Positions 1 to 8,551 are shown, counted from the stretch's first letter. The stretch is 64,000 nucleotides of DNA from JAJFJD01 sp965228695 (GCA_965228695.1 CBDDIB010000001.1:186001-250000), one strand, 5' to 3'. Translations and numbers: made by a program. Notes: generated from the letters alone by a model not told the origin.

Positions 1-1
1 G

Positions 2-382
2 CTGAAGCGCGAGCACCGAAGCTGGCGCAAGGCGGTGCAGCACTATCATTCGGCGACGCCCGCCAAGCGCGTCCCCTACCAGAACAAAGTCTATGCCGCC
101 TGGCAGGACACCAAACGCCAATCCGCCCGTCCGGGCGCGACCACCGCGCGGACCCGCCTGCAGCGGACCGGACGCCAGATCGAGCGGGCGCATCGCGCGA
201 AATTGTCGCGATACAAACGGCCCAGCCGGGCGGCCGCGATCCGAAAATCCGCCACCGCGCCGAAGAAAACCGGAAATTACCTATCGAAATGGCCGCCGCG
301 GAGCGTCAAAGAACAGCGCCGTGCCCAGAACCTCGCCCGGATCTGGGCCATGGAAGCGCGGCAAGGCGCGAAAAAGCGCTAA
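2..382 (+). CDS. C-terminal part of a probable lytic transglycosylase (5' end outside window)
   Basis: The reading frame is open to the left edge of the window, so this is the end of a longer gene. The first visible residues, LKREHRSWRKAVQHYHSATP followed by VPYQNKVYAAW, resemble the segment after the catalytic domain in alphaproteobacterial soluble lytic transglycosylases (SLT/MltE type), where a histidine- and tyrosine-rich stretch ends the peptidoglycan-cleaving fold. The remaining roughly 90 residues are very basic, low in complexity and rich in R, K and A, probably a disordered tail. The GTG at 35 is internal, not a true start. The catalytic glutamate would lie upstream, so the call rests on a short stretch. 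No terminator is visible after it. Confidence 0.5.
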   Translation: MKREHRSWRKAVQHYHSATPAKRVPYQNKVYAAWQDTKRQSARPGATTARTRLQRTGRQIERAHRAKLSRYKRPSRAAAIRKSATAPKKTGNYLSKWPPRSVKEQRRAQNLARIWAMEARQGAKKR

Positions 383-454
383 AATCCGATCTCGTACGCG
401 TATGTAACGGCCGAAATTGGTCTCGCTGTCCCCATATTGCCACCGTACGCGCGT

Positions 455-1435
455 TCAGCCCCATAACGCCGGCACCGGCGGGTGGATGATGCTGCCATCG
501 AATTGGAGCGGCGGGTCGCGGTCCTTCGCCAAAAGCAGCGGACCGTCCAAATCGACGAAGGCCGCGCCCTGCGCCACGAGCAGCGCGGGCGCCATGGCCA
601 GCGACGTGGAGATCATGCAGCCGACCATGATCTTCAGGCCCGCGGCGACAGCGGCATCCCGCAACGCGAGCGCCTCGGTCAGGCCGCCGGTCTTGTCCAG
701 CTTGATGTTGATGACATCGTACAGCGCGGCCATACGGTCGATGTCCTGACGCGTATGGCAGGATTCGTCGGCGCAGATCGGCACCGGATGCGCCACCTCG
801 GACAGCATATCGTCCTCGCCTTCCGGCAACGGCTGCTCGATCATCTGCACATGTAGTTTTTTAAGTTCCGTGGAGAAAGGCTCGACCATGCCGACGCTCC
901 AGCCCTCGTTCGCATCGACGATCAAACGGGCGTTCGGGGCGTTTTCGCGTACGGCGGCCACCCGGTCCAGGTCACCGTCGCCGGTCAGCTTGATCTTCAA
1001 CAACGGCCGGTACGCGTTTGCGCGCGCGCTTTCGGCCATCACGTCCGGCGTATCCACGCTGATCGTGTACGCCGTCTCCGCGGTTTGCAAATCCTCAAGC
1101 CCCGCCAGCGTCCACGCCCGTACACCTGCCCGTTTCGCCTCGATATCCCAGAGGGCGCAGTCGAGCGCGTTCCGCGCCGCCCCCGCCGGCATTGTTTCCT
1201 GCAACGACTGACGGTCCACGGCGCCGCTTTCCACCTTTGGCCCGATCGCTTCGAGGGCGGCGGTGACGCTTTCCTGACTCTCGTCGTAGCGCGGGTTGGC
1301 CATGCATTCGCCGCGGCCGATATGCGCCCCGTCGTTCAGTTCGACGACGACGATTTCGGTCTGGGTCCGCGTCCCGCGGGAGATCTTGAAGGCCGCGGCG
1401 AGCGGCCAGATTTCCGATCTGACCGTAACCTGCAT
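455..1435 (-). CDS. dgcA: N-acetyl-D-glutamate racemase / dipeptide epimerase family (DgcA)
   Basis: A 326-residue member of the mandelate racemase/muconate lactonizing enzyme (enolase) superfamily. Visible active-site elements are KIK at residues 147-149, the metal ligands D174 (IVDANEG), E200 (MIEQP) and D223 (CADES), and a lysine in NIKLDKTGG near 245. The family includes L-Ala-D/L-Glu epimerases. Next to a DUF1611/DgcN gene, however, the established role is racemization of N-acetyl-D-glutamate in D-glutamate catabolism. The ATG chosen at 1435 overlaps the TGA of the upstream dgcN gene (TGATG), implying translational coupling. The frame is open further upstream, but that part lies inside dgcN and reads as R-rich shadow sequence. 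The exact substrate is inferred from context. Confidence 0.82.
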   Translation of the reverse strand: MQVTVRSEIWPLAAAFKISRGTRTQTEIVVVELNDGAHIGRGECMANPRYDESQESVTAALEAIGPKVESGAVDRQSLQETMPAGAARNALDCALWDIEAKRAGVRAWTLAGLEDLQTAETAYTISVDTPDVMAESARANAYRPLLKIKLTGDGDLDRVAAVRENAPNARLIVDANEGWSVGMVEPFSTELKKLHVQMIEQPLPEGEDDMLSEVAHPVPICADESCHTRQDIDRMAALYDVINIKLDKTGGLTEALALRDAAVAAGLKIMVGCMISTSLAMAPALLVAQGAAFVDLDGPLLLAKDRDPPLQFDGSIIHPPVPALWG

Positions 1436-2433
1436 CAGGTCAGCGCATCGACGATGCGGGCGACGCCGTTCTTCAACGGATCGACCGCCGGCAGCCCGGT
1501 CTCCGCCTCCGCCGCACCCAATATGTCGGCGGTTTCCGCCTCGGACAGGCGCGAGGTGTTGATCGCCACACCGACGCAGCGGATGTCGGGATTGGTCAGG
1601 CGCCCGGCCGCGATATTCGCGTCGATGGTTTCCGTCAGACTGTGGACCGGAATCGTGGGCGTACCGCGCATATGCGGCCGCCCCGGATCGTGACACACGA
1701 CGACCGCATCGGGCTGCGAACCATGCAGCAGACCAAGCGTCACGCCGGCATAGGCCGCATGGAACAGCGAGCCTTGTCCCTCGACTACGTCCCAATGGTC
1801 CGGATCGTTATCCGGCGACAGTTTCTCCGCCACGCCCGAGACAAAATCCGACACCACGGCGTCGACCGATACGCCTTCGCCCGCGATGAAGATGCCGGTT
1901 TGTCCGGTCGCGCGGAATGTCGCCTTCATGCCGCGCGCGTGCATCTCGCGCTCGACAGCGAGCGAGGTATACATCTTGCCGACCGACACGTCAGTGCCGA
2001 CGGTCAGGAATCGCTTACCGGTCCGTTTGTGGCCCTTACCCGTGTCGAATTTCTCCATCGAGTGCCGCACGTCGAACAAGTCGACGCCTTTCGCCGCGGC
2101 CGCCTCGGCCAGGCCCGGAACGTCGGCAAGCTTCGAATGCAGCCCGCTGGCGATGTTGTAGCCGAGGTCGACCGCCGCCAGCAGCGTGTTGGACCATTCG
2201 TCATTGAAGTAGCCGCCTTGGTTCACGACGCCGACCAGCAAGGTACGGGCGCCGGCTTCCGCCGCCTCCTGCAGCGTCTTGTCCGGCAGGCCGAGATCGG
2301 CCTGGCATCCATCCAGCCGCAACTGCCCGACACACCATTCCGGACGCCACTGCGCGACCCCGGCCGCGGTCTTCGCCGCCAGTTGATCCGGCGCATCACC
2401 AAGGAACATCAAATAGGGCGTAGGTATCTTCAT
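1435..2433 (-). CDS. dgcN: DUF1611 N-acetyltransferase family protein DgcN
   Basis: A 332-residue DUF1611 protein. A P-loop-like GTDVSVGK sits at 146-153, in the second half, which carries the NTPase-type fold. The motifs EGQGSLFHAAY and VVCHDPGR are also visible and fit this family. In the D-glutamate degradation route described for marine bacteria, DgcN acetylates D-glutamate with acetyl-CoA and DgcA racemizes the product. The two genes form a coupled pair here. The start at 2433 is supported by a strong GGGGAGG ribosome binding site about 6 bases upstream. Older annotations call this family an NAD-dependent epimerase or a hypothetical protein. Confidence 0.8.
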   Translation of the reverse strand: MKIPTPYLMFLGDAPDQLAAKTAAGVAQWRPEWCVGQLRLDGCQADLGLPDKTLQEAAEAGARTLLVGVVNQGGYFNDEWSNTLLAAVDLGYNIASGLHSKLADVPGLAEAAAAKGVDLFDVRHSMEKFDTGKGHKRTGKRFLTVGTDVSVGKMYTSLAVEREMHARGMKATFRATGQTGIFIAGEGVSVDAVVSDFVSGVAEKLSPDNDPDHWDVVEGQGSLFHAAYAGVTLGLLHGSQPDAVVVCHDPGRPHMRGTPTIPVHSLTETIDANIAAGRLTNPDIRCVGVAINTSRLSEAETADILGAAEAETGLPAVDPLKNGVARIVDALT

Positions 2434-2502
2434 GCTCGCCTCCCCGACTGCCGAAGATGGCGCGGCCGACGGCTATCGGCGCACCGTTGAACGCAAATTA
2501 AC

Positions 2503-2514
2503 GCGAAATTTCGC
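2503..2514. promoter_or_regulatory. perfect 12-bp palindrome upstream of dgcN
   Basis: GCGAAATTTCGC is a perfect palindrome in the 98-bp gap between the aminotransferase and dgcN, about 70 bp before the dgcN start. It could be a dimeric regulator site. A 12-bp palindrome is expected about 16 times by chance in a window of this size, so the evidence is weak and rests only on its intergenic position. Confidence 0.2.
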
Positions 2515-2531
2515 CGTGCTGCCAAGCACTT

Positions 2532-3884
2532 TCAGCGTTTCGCCTTCCGCCTTCTACGCCGTCGTCCCAGCGATTTCAAGGCGTCGTAGAAGACCGACAT
2601 CGCGCGATCGACCTCGTCCGTCGTGGTCGTCATCGGCGGCACGAGGCGCACGACATTTTTCAAATCCCGGACCCCGCGGATCTGGAAGATCAGCCCTTTT
2701 TCGAGGCAGTAATCGTAGATTTGTTTCGTTTCCTCATTCGCCGGTGTTTTTTGCTTCCGGTCGGTCACGAACTCGATTCCGAGCAAGACACCGCGGCCGC
2801 GGATATCGCCGATGATCTCGAATTCCTTCGCCATCTGCCGAAGCGCCTTTTTGATTCGGCGTTCGATCCGCGCGGCGCGGCCGGGCATGTCCTCGTCCAC
2901 GACGATCTTCAGGCTTTCCTCGCCGGCGGCACACAGCAGCGGATCGGTGGCATGGCTGCGGGTCGCGAAGTAGCCGTTGTCCACCGCCTTCTTGGCGACC
3001 GCCGCGGTGCTGCAGACCCCGCTGATCGGCAGGCCGCCGCCGAAATGCTTCGAGATCGCGATGATATCCGGTGAAACACCCTCTTCGTGCTGGAAGCCGA
3101 ACAGCTTTCCCGTCTTGCCGAGCCCGGTCTGCGCTTCGTCGAAAATCAGCAGCATGCCGCGCGCGTCGCAGGCCTCGCGCACCGCCTTGTAATAGCCCTT
3201 GGGCGGCACGATGATCCCGCCCGCGCTCAACACCGGCTCGCCGATGAAGGCGGCGGGCTTGCCGGTGAAATTGGCGTCCGCCAGTTCGAGGCTGGATGTC
3301 AGGCATTGCAGTTCGCAGCTCGGGAATTTCAGCCGCAGCGGACAGCGGTAGCAATAGGGCGTCAGGATCGATGCGGTCGCGGGCGCCACGACGCTGTGTT
3401 TTCGCCGGTCCCAATTGAACGACACCGACCGGGTCAGGTAGGACGTGGAGCCGTGCAAGCCGGCGTGCAAGCCGATGACGTCCATGCCGCCGGTCGCCTT
3501 ACGCGCCAAATCGATCGACGCCTCGATGGAATCGCTGCCGCTGACGAGGAACAGAGATTTCTCCAATGGTTTCGGCAGCAACTTGCCGAGCCGTTCGTGC
3601 AGGCGGAGACGCGGCACGTTCAGCATCGTATTGCTGGCGTGCATCATCGTTTTCATCGTCTTTTCGATGACCGCAACCATGCGCGGGTGCTGATGACCGA
3701 GCGCCGCGCCCATCTGCCCCGATTGGAAGTCGAGATATTCCTTGCCGTCCGTATCGACGACGGTGCTGCCGTGGGATTGCTGCAGGACCGGCCGGTTCTC
3801 CAGCCCGCCCATATAGCTCCCGCCCTCCGTCGGGAACATCCAACGGCGCACGGTGTTGCGAATGCGTATCGCGTCCATCGTCAC
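2532..3884 (-). CDS. class III PLP-dependent aminotransferase (aspartate aminotransferase family)
   Basis: A 450-residue fold-type I, class III aminotransferase. Visible are GSDSIE (116-121, phosphate binding), IFDEAQTGLG (D249 for the PLP ring nitrogen) and the Schiff-base lysine K279 in ISKHFGGGLP. A four-cysteine stretch, CYRCP to CELQC (C178, C181, C190, C194), also occurs in relatives of 2,2-dialkylglycine decarboxylase as I recall them and may bind metal or be structural. The C-terminus ends in a run of arginines and lysines. It is upstream of dgcN in the same direction with a 98-bp gap, so it may supply or consume an amino acid in the same pathway. The donor and acceptor cannot be read from sequence. 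Confidence 0.85.
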   Translation of the reverse strand: MTMDAIRIRNTVRRWMFPTEGGSYMGGLENRPVLQQSHGSTVVDTDGKEYLDFQSGQMGAALGHQHPRMVAVIEKTMKTMMHASNTMLNVPRLRLHERLGKLLPKPLEKSLFLVSGSDSIEASIDLARKATGGMDVIGLHAGLHGSTSYLTRSVSFNWDRRKHSVVAPATASILTPYCYRCPLRLKFPSCELQCLTSSLELADANFTGKPAAFIGEPVLSAGGIIVPPKGYYKAVREACDARGMLLIFDEAQTGLGKTGKLFGFQHEEGVSPDIIAISKHFGGGLPISGVCSTAAVAKKAVDNGYFATRSHATDPLLCAAGEESLKIVVDEDMPGRAARIERRIKKALRQMAKEFEIIGDIRGRGVLLGIEFVTDRKQKTPANEETKQIYDYCLEKGLIFQIRGVRDLKNVVRLVPPMTTTTDEVDRAMSVFYDALKSLGRRRRRRKAKR

Positions 3885-3974
3885 CCCTTCCTTGTTGCCT
3901 GAGGAAAAGGGTACCCGAAACGCCGAACAACCGCCTAATGGCCTGGTATCACCGAATGCGGAAACAATAGAGTA

Positions 3975-4958
3975 CTAGGGTGACGCGTGTTTTTCGGACG
4001 TCAGATGCGAGACGTCGGCGACACGCCGGTCCGACCCGATGAACCACAAAAGGCCGCCCGGAAGGCTAAGCGCGATCAGGCCCAGCCCGAAAAGTACGGA
4101 AACGGCTGCAGCGCCCCCGGCAGCGACGCCGATCAACCCGAATGCCGCGACCATCGCACCCTCTCGCAATCCCCATCCCGCGACCGACACCGGGATCGTC
4201 GCAAGCAGCAGAACAGACGGTACCAGCACGAGACAATCCATGAAGGTCGCCGGCAGATCGAGGGACCAGAACAGCATAAAGAAGACCGTGACCGTCAGCA
4301 GATGCCCCGCCACCGAGAGCCCAACGACCGGTAGCAGTACCTTGGGACGCGAAAATGCCAAGCGTGCGGCCACGGACAGAGCCGTCAGTCCGCGAAAAAT
4401 CTTCCAGCGGTGGAGCGATACCGGCATCCAGGACATCAGCAACAGCATGGAAATGCCGATCGCCGCGAGGATGAAGATCAATGTGAAGGTCAACCGCGCC
4501 GCTGGATCGTCCACCCGTTGATAGAACAAAGGCTGGGCCACGGCGACGAGAAGGACCTGGCTTGCGAGGCCGAGGACACGATCCAGGATAACGCTGTTGA
4601 TGGCGGGCTCCAGCGGCAGGCCCGCCCGAAAGGATCGGTAGATGCGGATTCCGTCGCCACCGACGGTCGACGGCAGCGCCTGATTAAAGAACATCCCTTC
4701 GAAGAAGAACCGGAAAGCCGTCTTGAACGGCAAGCCCTGGTCGAATTGGCGCATGACGATCCGCCAACGCCACGTCGCCAGCAGAAACTGCGTCAACATG
4801 AGCGTCAGTGCGACCGGCACGATCCAAATTGGAATGCCGCGGACCCGATCCATCGTATCGCCGATATCGACATTGCCGACGACCAGCCAGATCAGACCGA
4901 TCGTAACGGCGGCCTTCAGGCAAAAAACGATCAATCTTGTAAAGGAACTTCGTGCCAT
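3975..4958 (-). CDS. UPF0104 / lysylphosphatidylglycerol synthase transmembrane-domain family protein
   Basis: A 327-residue polytopic membrane protein with roughly seven to eight hydrophobic segments, starting with FCLKAAVTIGLIWLVVG near the N-terminus. The features FEGMFFNQALPSTVGGDG (about residues 87-105) and SVAGWGLREGAM are typical of the flippase-like membrane domain shared with MprF. There is no soluble aminoacyl-transfer domain, so it is probably not a lysyl-phosphatidylglycerol synthase; lipid or glycan-lipid translocation is more likely. It is separated by 90 bp from the aminotransferase downstream. The short spacing to the next small gene does not indicate a shared function. Confidence 0.8.
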   Translation of the reverse strand: MARSSFTRLIVFCLKAAVTIGLIWLVVGNVDIGDTMDRVRGIPIWIVPVALTLMLTQFLLATWRWRIVMRQFDQGLPFKTAFRFFFEGMFFNQALPSTVGGDGIRIYRSFRAGLPLEPAINSVILDRVLGLASQVLLVAVAQPLFYQRVDDPAARLTFTLIFILAAIGISMLLLMSWMPVSLHRWKIFRGLTALSVAARLAFSRPKVLLPVVGLSVAGHLLTVTVFFMLFWSLDLPATFMDCLVLVPSVLLLATIPVSVAGWGLREGAMVAAFGLIGVAAGGAAAVSVLFGLGLIALSLPGGLLWFIGSDRRVADVSHLTSEKHASP

Positions 4959-5013
4959 TCCGCCCCGCGGTAGGATGCCGATATCCGGCAGGCGGTGCCG
5001 CTACGGCAGCACG

Positions 5014-5199
5014 TTAGACGAGGATATCGACGAGCTGGCCGTTACCGGACGCCGAGCCGGAACTCAGCGATTGAGCCGCCGACTGGGTCGCTTCCTGGAC
5101 CAAAGCCACGACCTGCTGGTCACGCTGCGCCTGCAGCTTGAGCGCCAGGATACTGGTGTCCCGACTCACTGCGAGCGAACTGGCTACTATGTCTGACAT
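5014..5199 (-). CDS. small conserved hypothetical protein, possibly YjfB-like motility family
   Basis: A 61-residue protein. The middle, ILALKLQAQRDQQVVALVQE, is predicted to be helical. A Ser/Gly-rich linker follows, then an ending of GQLVDILV. This architecture (helix with LKxQxQxD, linker, terminal VDI motif) resembles the short alphaproteobacterial proteins labelled putative motility protein. I recognise it only by pattern. It lies between the cyclophilin and UPF0104 genes, all on the minus strand. The length is normal for that group, and there is no signal peptide or membrane segment. Confidence 0.55.
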   Translation of the reverse strand: MSDIVASSLAVSRDTSILALKLQAQRDQQVVALVQEATQSAAQSLSSGSASGNGQLVDILV

Positions 5200-5273
5200 C
5201 CGGTTCCGTCCCGTTGCCGTCCTGCGTAAGACATGACGCTTATCGGATTTGGGTTAACAAATCGCTAGGAACT

Positions 5274-5290
5274 GGCGGCCACCGGCCGCC
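5274..5290 (-). terminator. GC-rich hairpin after the cyclophilin gene
   Basis: GGCGGCC and GGCCGCC form a perfect 7-bp stem with a 3-base loop, 20 bases past the cyclophilin stop codon on the minus strand. No uridine run follows directly, so it could be a weak or Rho-assisted end, or a chance GC-rich inverted repeat. Confidence 0.3.
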
Positions 5291-5309
5291 ATCGCCTACC
5301 CGCCGATGC

Positions 5310-5864
5310 CTATTTATCGGCGTCCGCCGCGACTTTCATGCTGATGATCTTGTCGGGATCGTCGACCAGACCGTTGGCACTGGCCGAGCCCTTCTTGATC
5401 TTATGCACGAATTCCATGCCCTCGACCACGCGGCCCCATGCGGTGTACTGACCGTCCAAATGCGGCGCATCCGCAAACACGATGAAAAACTGGCTGTTCG
5501 CGCTGTTCGGATCCGCCGTTCGTGCCATCGACAGAACGCCCTCGCCATGCTTGACGTCGTTGAACTCGGCCTTTAGGTCGGGCTTGTCCGAGCCGCCGCG
5601 TCCGGTTCCGGTGGGATCGCCGGCTTGCGCCATGAACCCATCGATCACGCGATGGAACACGATACCGTCGTAGAACCCTTCGCGCGCAAGTTCCTTGATG
5701 CGTGCGACGTGATTGGGGGCCTTGTCGGAAAACAGTTCGATGACCACGCGGCCATCTTTGAGTTCGAGATAGATCATGTTTTCTTTATCTGCTGCTATGA
5801 CGGGACTATGCCACAAACAAATGGCAGCGACCGCAATTAAAAAGAAACGTCTGGGAAGCATCAA
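5310..5864 (-). CDS. periplasmic peptidyl-prolyl cis-trans isomerase, cyclophilin type
   Basis: A 184-residue cyclophilin with an N-terminal signal peptide (RRFFLIAVAAICLWHSPVIA, cleaved near residue 24). The catalytic core motif FHRVIDGFMAQAGDPTGTGRGG is clear, as are the MAR and NSANSQFFI elements that line the proline pocket, and the length is normal for a bacterial PpiA-like enzyme. It should assist folding of exported proteins in the periplasm. Its upstream region is shared with the divergent alpha/beta hydrolase gene. Confidence 0.92.
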   Translation of the reverse strand: MMLPRRFFLIAVAAICLWHSPVIAADKENMIYLELKDGRVVIELFSDKAPNHVARIKELAREGFYDGIVFHRVIDGFMAQAGDPTGTGRGGSDKPDLKAEFNDVKHGEGVLSMARTADPNSANSQFFIVFADAPHLDGQYTAWGRVVEGMEFVHKIKKGSASANGLVDDPDKIISMKVAADADK

Positions 5865-5984
5865 GATGCCTTACGTTGGTTCATCCATTTCGCGCCGACA
5901 AAATAAGGCATTCGGCCCCCTGGCGCATCTTCACAAATAGGCTCATGGAACTTTGTCGAAACTGTGACGGAAAGACACTCACCC

Positions 5985-6821
5985 ATGCCCGCTGACAAGA
6001 CCACGTCGGACCGAAGCGAGATCGAGATAGTCGACCTCGACGGCGTGCGCATCCGCACCCGCCAAAAGGGCGACGGCGGCGATACGGTTCTTTTGCTGCA
6101 TGGCCTCGGCGGGGACGCGACGAGTTGGACACTGAACCAGAAGGCGCTTGCGAGCACACGCCGCGTCATCGCCATCGACCTGCCGGGGCATGGCGGTTCG
6201 TCCCGGGCGATCGGCGACGGCGGCATCCCGTCGATCGCCCGGCTGATCGCGGACCTGCCCGATGCCCTGAACATCGACCGGTTCGACCTCGTGGGGTTAT
6301 CGATGGGCGGGGCGGTCGCGCTCGAACTCGCGCTGCACCACGGCAGCCGCGTGCGCAGCCTGACCTGCGTGAGTTCGGCCGGGTTCGGCGACGAAATCAA
6401 CACGGATTTCATCAACGGTTACCTGCGCGCCGAAACCATGCAGGCGATGCGGCCGAATATCGCCATCCTGTTTCACGACGACCGCCGCGTAAACGACGCG
6501 ATGGTCAGCTATGCGGTCATGGCGCGTCAAAATCCCGAGTTCCGCGCCGGCATCGCGCGCATGACCGAAGCGAATTTTCCCGCGGGCAGGCAACGCTATA
6601 CCTATACCGATCGGCTGCAGGACCTGGCCATGCCGATCCATCTCATCTGGGGCCGTCACGACCGGATCGCGCCGCCGGCCCATGCCGAACGGCTGACATC
6701 GACATTACCGGTCACGATGATCGAAGATGCCGGGCATATGCCCAACGTCGAGGCGGCAGACGCCTTCAACGATGCGCTCCTTCGAATTCTTCAGGATCCG
6801 TCGTCGGGTTGCGCGCCGTAG
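5985..6821 (+). CDS. alpha/beta hydrolase
   Basis: A 278-residue alpha/beta-hydrolase fold protein. The oxyanion region LLLHGLGGDATSW, the nucleophile elbow GLSMGG (Ser106 from this start), the acid in WGRHDRIAPP and the histidine in DAGHMPNVE form a complete catalytic set. The closest familiar pattern is the hydrolase domain attached to some acetoin dehydrogenase E2 subunits and 3-oxoadipate enol-lactonases, but the substrate is unknown. The ATG at 5985 has GGAAAG upstream; a GTG at 5964 would add 7 residues. The 3' end overlaps the convergent aldolase gene by 31 bp. Confidence 0.85.
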   Translation: MPADKTTSDRSEIEIVDLDGVRIRTRQKGDGGDTVLLLHGLGGDATSWTLNQKALASTRRVIAIDLPGHGGSSRAIGDGGIPSIARLIADLPDALNIDRFDLVGLSMGGAVALELALHHGSRVRSLTCVSSAGFGDEINTDFINGYLRAETMQAMRPNIAILFHDDRRVNDAMVSYAVMARQNPEFRAGIARMTEANFPAGRQRYTYTDRLQDLAMPIHLIWGRHDRIAPPAHAERLTSTLPVTMIEDAGHMPNVEAADAFNDALLRILQDPSSGCAP

Positions 6822-7450
6822 GTTTGGAATTTCTCCAAAACACGCTGCATTTCATCGGCGGGAAGAAGAACCGGCTCTCCGGCCTGCACGGCGCGCCAAT
6901 ACTGCGCGGCCAAGGTTTCGACCTCGACCGCAAGCGCGAGCGCATTGGCCAGAGTTTCCCCAAGAGCGATCATGCCGTGGTTGGCCAGTAGACAGGCCCG
7001 GCGATCTTGCAACGCCTTCAACGCATAGTCCGACAGCGCCTGCGTGCCAAAGGTGGCGTACGGCGCGCATCGGATGGAGTCGCCGCCGGCGACCGCGACC
7101 ATGTAGTGGAATGCGGGAATGTGGCGATGCAGGCAGGCCAGCGTCGTGGCGAACATGGCATGAGTATGGACGACGGCGCCCGCATCGCCGCGCGCATTCA
7201 GGATATCCAAGTGAAAACGCCATTCGCTGGAGGGATTCATCTGCCCCGGCGGCACGGACCCGTCGGTCGCCATGAAGACAATGTCATCCGGCGTCAGCGT
7301 TTCATACGGCATGCCGGACGGGGTGATGAGCAAGCCGCCCTCGACCCGCGCGCTGATGTTGCCCGCACTGCCCTGGTTGATCCCGAGGGCGTTCATCTTC
7401 AGGCAGGCGTCGATGATCTCCTGCCGCAGGTCCGGGGTATCGTCCGGCAT
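6791..7450 (-). CDS. class II aldolase/adducin family protein, candidate 5-methylthioribulose-1-phosphate aldolase
   Basis: A 219-residue zinc-dependent class II aldolase of the L-fuculose-phosphate aldolase type. Visible are GSAGNISAR (phosphate binding, 27-35), the catalytic E76 in SSEWRFH, zinc ligands H95 and H97 in HTHAMFA, and H158 in ANHGM. Its ATG overlaps the TGA of mtnA (TGATG), so translation is probably coupled. In the dihydroxyacetone phosphate shunt known from Rhodospirillum rubrum and some E. coli, this kind of aldolase follows MtnA and splits 5-methylthioribulose-1-phosphate into DHAP and 2-methylthioacetaldehyde. Family membership is certain; the specific substrate is inferred from coupling to mtnA. 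No mtnB, mtnC or mtnD is visible in the window. Confidence 0.83.
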   Translation of the reverse strand: MPDDTPDLRQEIIDACLKMNALGINQGSAGNISARVEGGLLITPSGMPYETLTPDDIVFMATDGSVPPGQMNPSSEWRFHLDILNARGDAGAVVHTHAMFATTLACLHRHIPAFHYMVAVAGGDSIRCAPYATFGTQALSDYALKALQDRRACLLANHGMIALGETLANALALAVEVETLAAQYWRAVQAGEPVLLPADEMQRVLEKFQTYGAQPDDGS

Positions 7451-8547
7451 CACGTTTCCGCCCGTTCCGGAAATAAATCGGCCAAGCCTTCGCGGCTGGC
7501 CGCCGCAATTCCCCGTTCCGTGATCAGACCCGTCACCAGGCGCGCCGGCGTGACGTCGAATGCAAAGTTCGCGCAGGCCGACCCGTCGGGCACGATCGAG
7601 ACGGTTTCGATCGCGCCGTCCTGCGTCCGGCCCGTGATATGCGACACCTCGTCGGTGGCCCGCTCCTCGATCGGAATCGACGCCACGCCGTCCTCGATCG
7701 TCCAATCAATGGTGGGCGACGGCAACGCGACATAAAACGGGACGTCATTATCAAAGGCGGCGAGCGCCTTAAGATAAGTACCGATCTTGTTCGCCACGTC
7801 ACCGCTTGCGGTCGTGCGATCGGTGCCCGTGATGCACAGATCGACCATGCCATGCTGCATCAGGTGCCCGCCCACGTTGTCCGCGATCACCGTATGCGGC
7901 ACACCATGACGGCCGAGTTCCCAAGCGGTCAGGCTGGCGCCCTGGTTGCGCGGCCGGGTTTCGTCGATCCAGACATGAACATCCATCCCGGCGTCATGCG
8001 CCTGGTAAATCGGCGACGTGGCGGTGCCCCAGTCGACGGTGGCGAGCCAGCCGGCGTTGCAATGCGTCAGCACATTCACCGGCCCGTCCGGTTTCGCCGC
8101 CGCCGCGGCCCGGATCACGGCGAGGCCATGTTCGCCGATCCGCCGGTTGATGACCACGTCTTCGTCGCAGATTGCCGCGGCCCGGGCATAGGCCGCCGCC
8201 GCGCGGGCGTTCGCGCCGAGCGGCTCCAGTACAAGGCGCATTTCATCGAGCGCCCAGCGCAGGTTCACCGCCGTCGGGCGTGTCCTCCCGAGGCGCTGCA
8301 GGGCCGCCGTCAACGATCCATCGCCGGGATCTTCCTGCATCGCCAGCGCGACACCATAGGCCGCCGTGGCGCCGATCAGCGGCGCGCCGCGCACCTGCAT
8401 GATCTCGATCGCGCGGGCGGCATCCTCGACCGTGCGCAGCGCGACTTGCACGAATTCATGCGGCAGCCGCGTCTGGTCGATGATCTCGATCGACCAGCCG
8501 TCGTCCGCGATCCAGATCGTGCGATATGCCGTGCCGTCGACCTTCAT
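7450..8547 (-). CDS. mtnA: S-methyl-5-thioribose-1-phosphate isomerase MtnA
   Basis: A 365-residue isomerase of the eIF2B-like family that converts 5-methylthioribose-1-phosphate to the ribulose isomer in methylthioadenosine salvage. Visible are VRGAPLIG (52-59), the catalytic Cys163 in LTHCNAG, Asp243 in TGTDRTTASGDVANKIGTY, and the substrate-site pattern ETRPRNQGASLTAWEL. All are conserved and the length is standard. It starts 4 bp after the gamma-glutamyltransferase gene stops and is fused by a 1-bp overlap to the downstream aldolase. The upstream enzymes (MtnP or MtnN/MtnK) are not in this window. Confidence 0.95.
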   Translation of the reverse strand: MKVDGTAYRTIWIADDGWSIEIIDQTRLPHEFVQVALRTVEDAARAIEIMQVRGAPLIGATAAYGVALAMQEDPGDGSLTAALQRLGRTRPTAVNLRWALDEMRLVLEPLGANARAAAAYARAAAICDEDVVINRRIGEHGLAVIRAAAAAKPDGPVNVLTHCNAGWLATVDWGTATSPIYQAHDAGMDVHVWIDETRPRNQGASLTAWELGRHGVPHTVIADNVGGHLMQHGMVDLCITGTDRTTASGDVANKIGTYLKALAAFDNDVPFYVALPSPTIDWTIEDGVASIPIEERATDEVSHITGRTQDGAIETVSIVPDGSACANFAFDVTPARLVTGLITERGIAAASREGLADLFPERAET

Positions 8548-8551
8548 CCGA

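Noticed and set aside
1436..1795. N-terminal extension of dgcA through dgcN
   Set aside because: The sequence is an Arg/Gly-rich shadow and the coupled ATG at 1435 starts the fold correctly.
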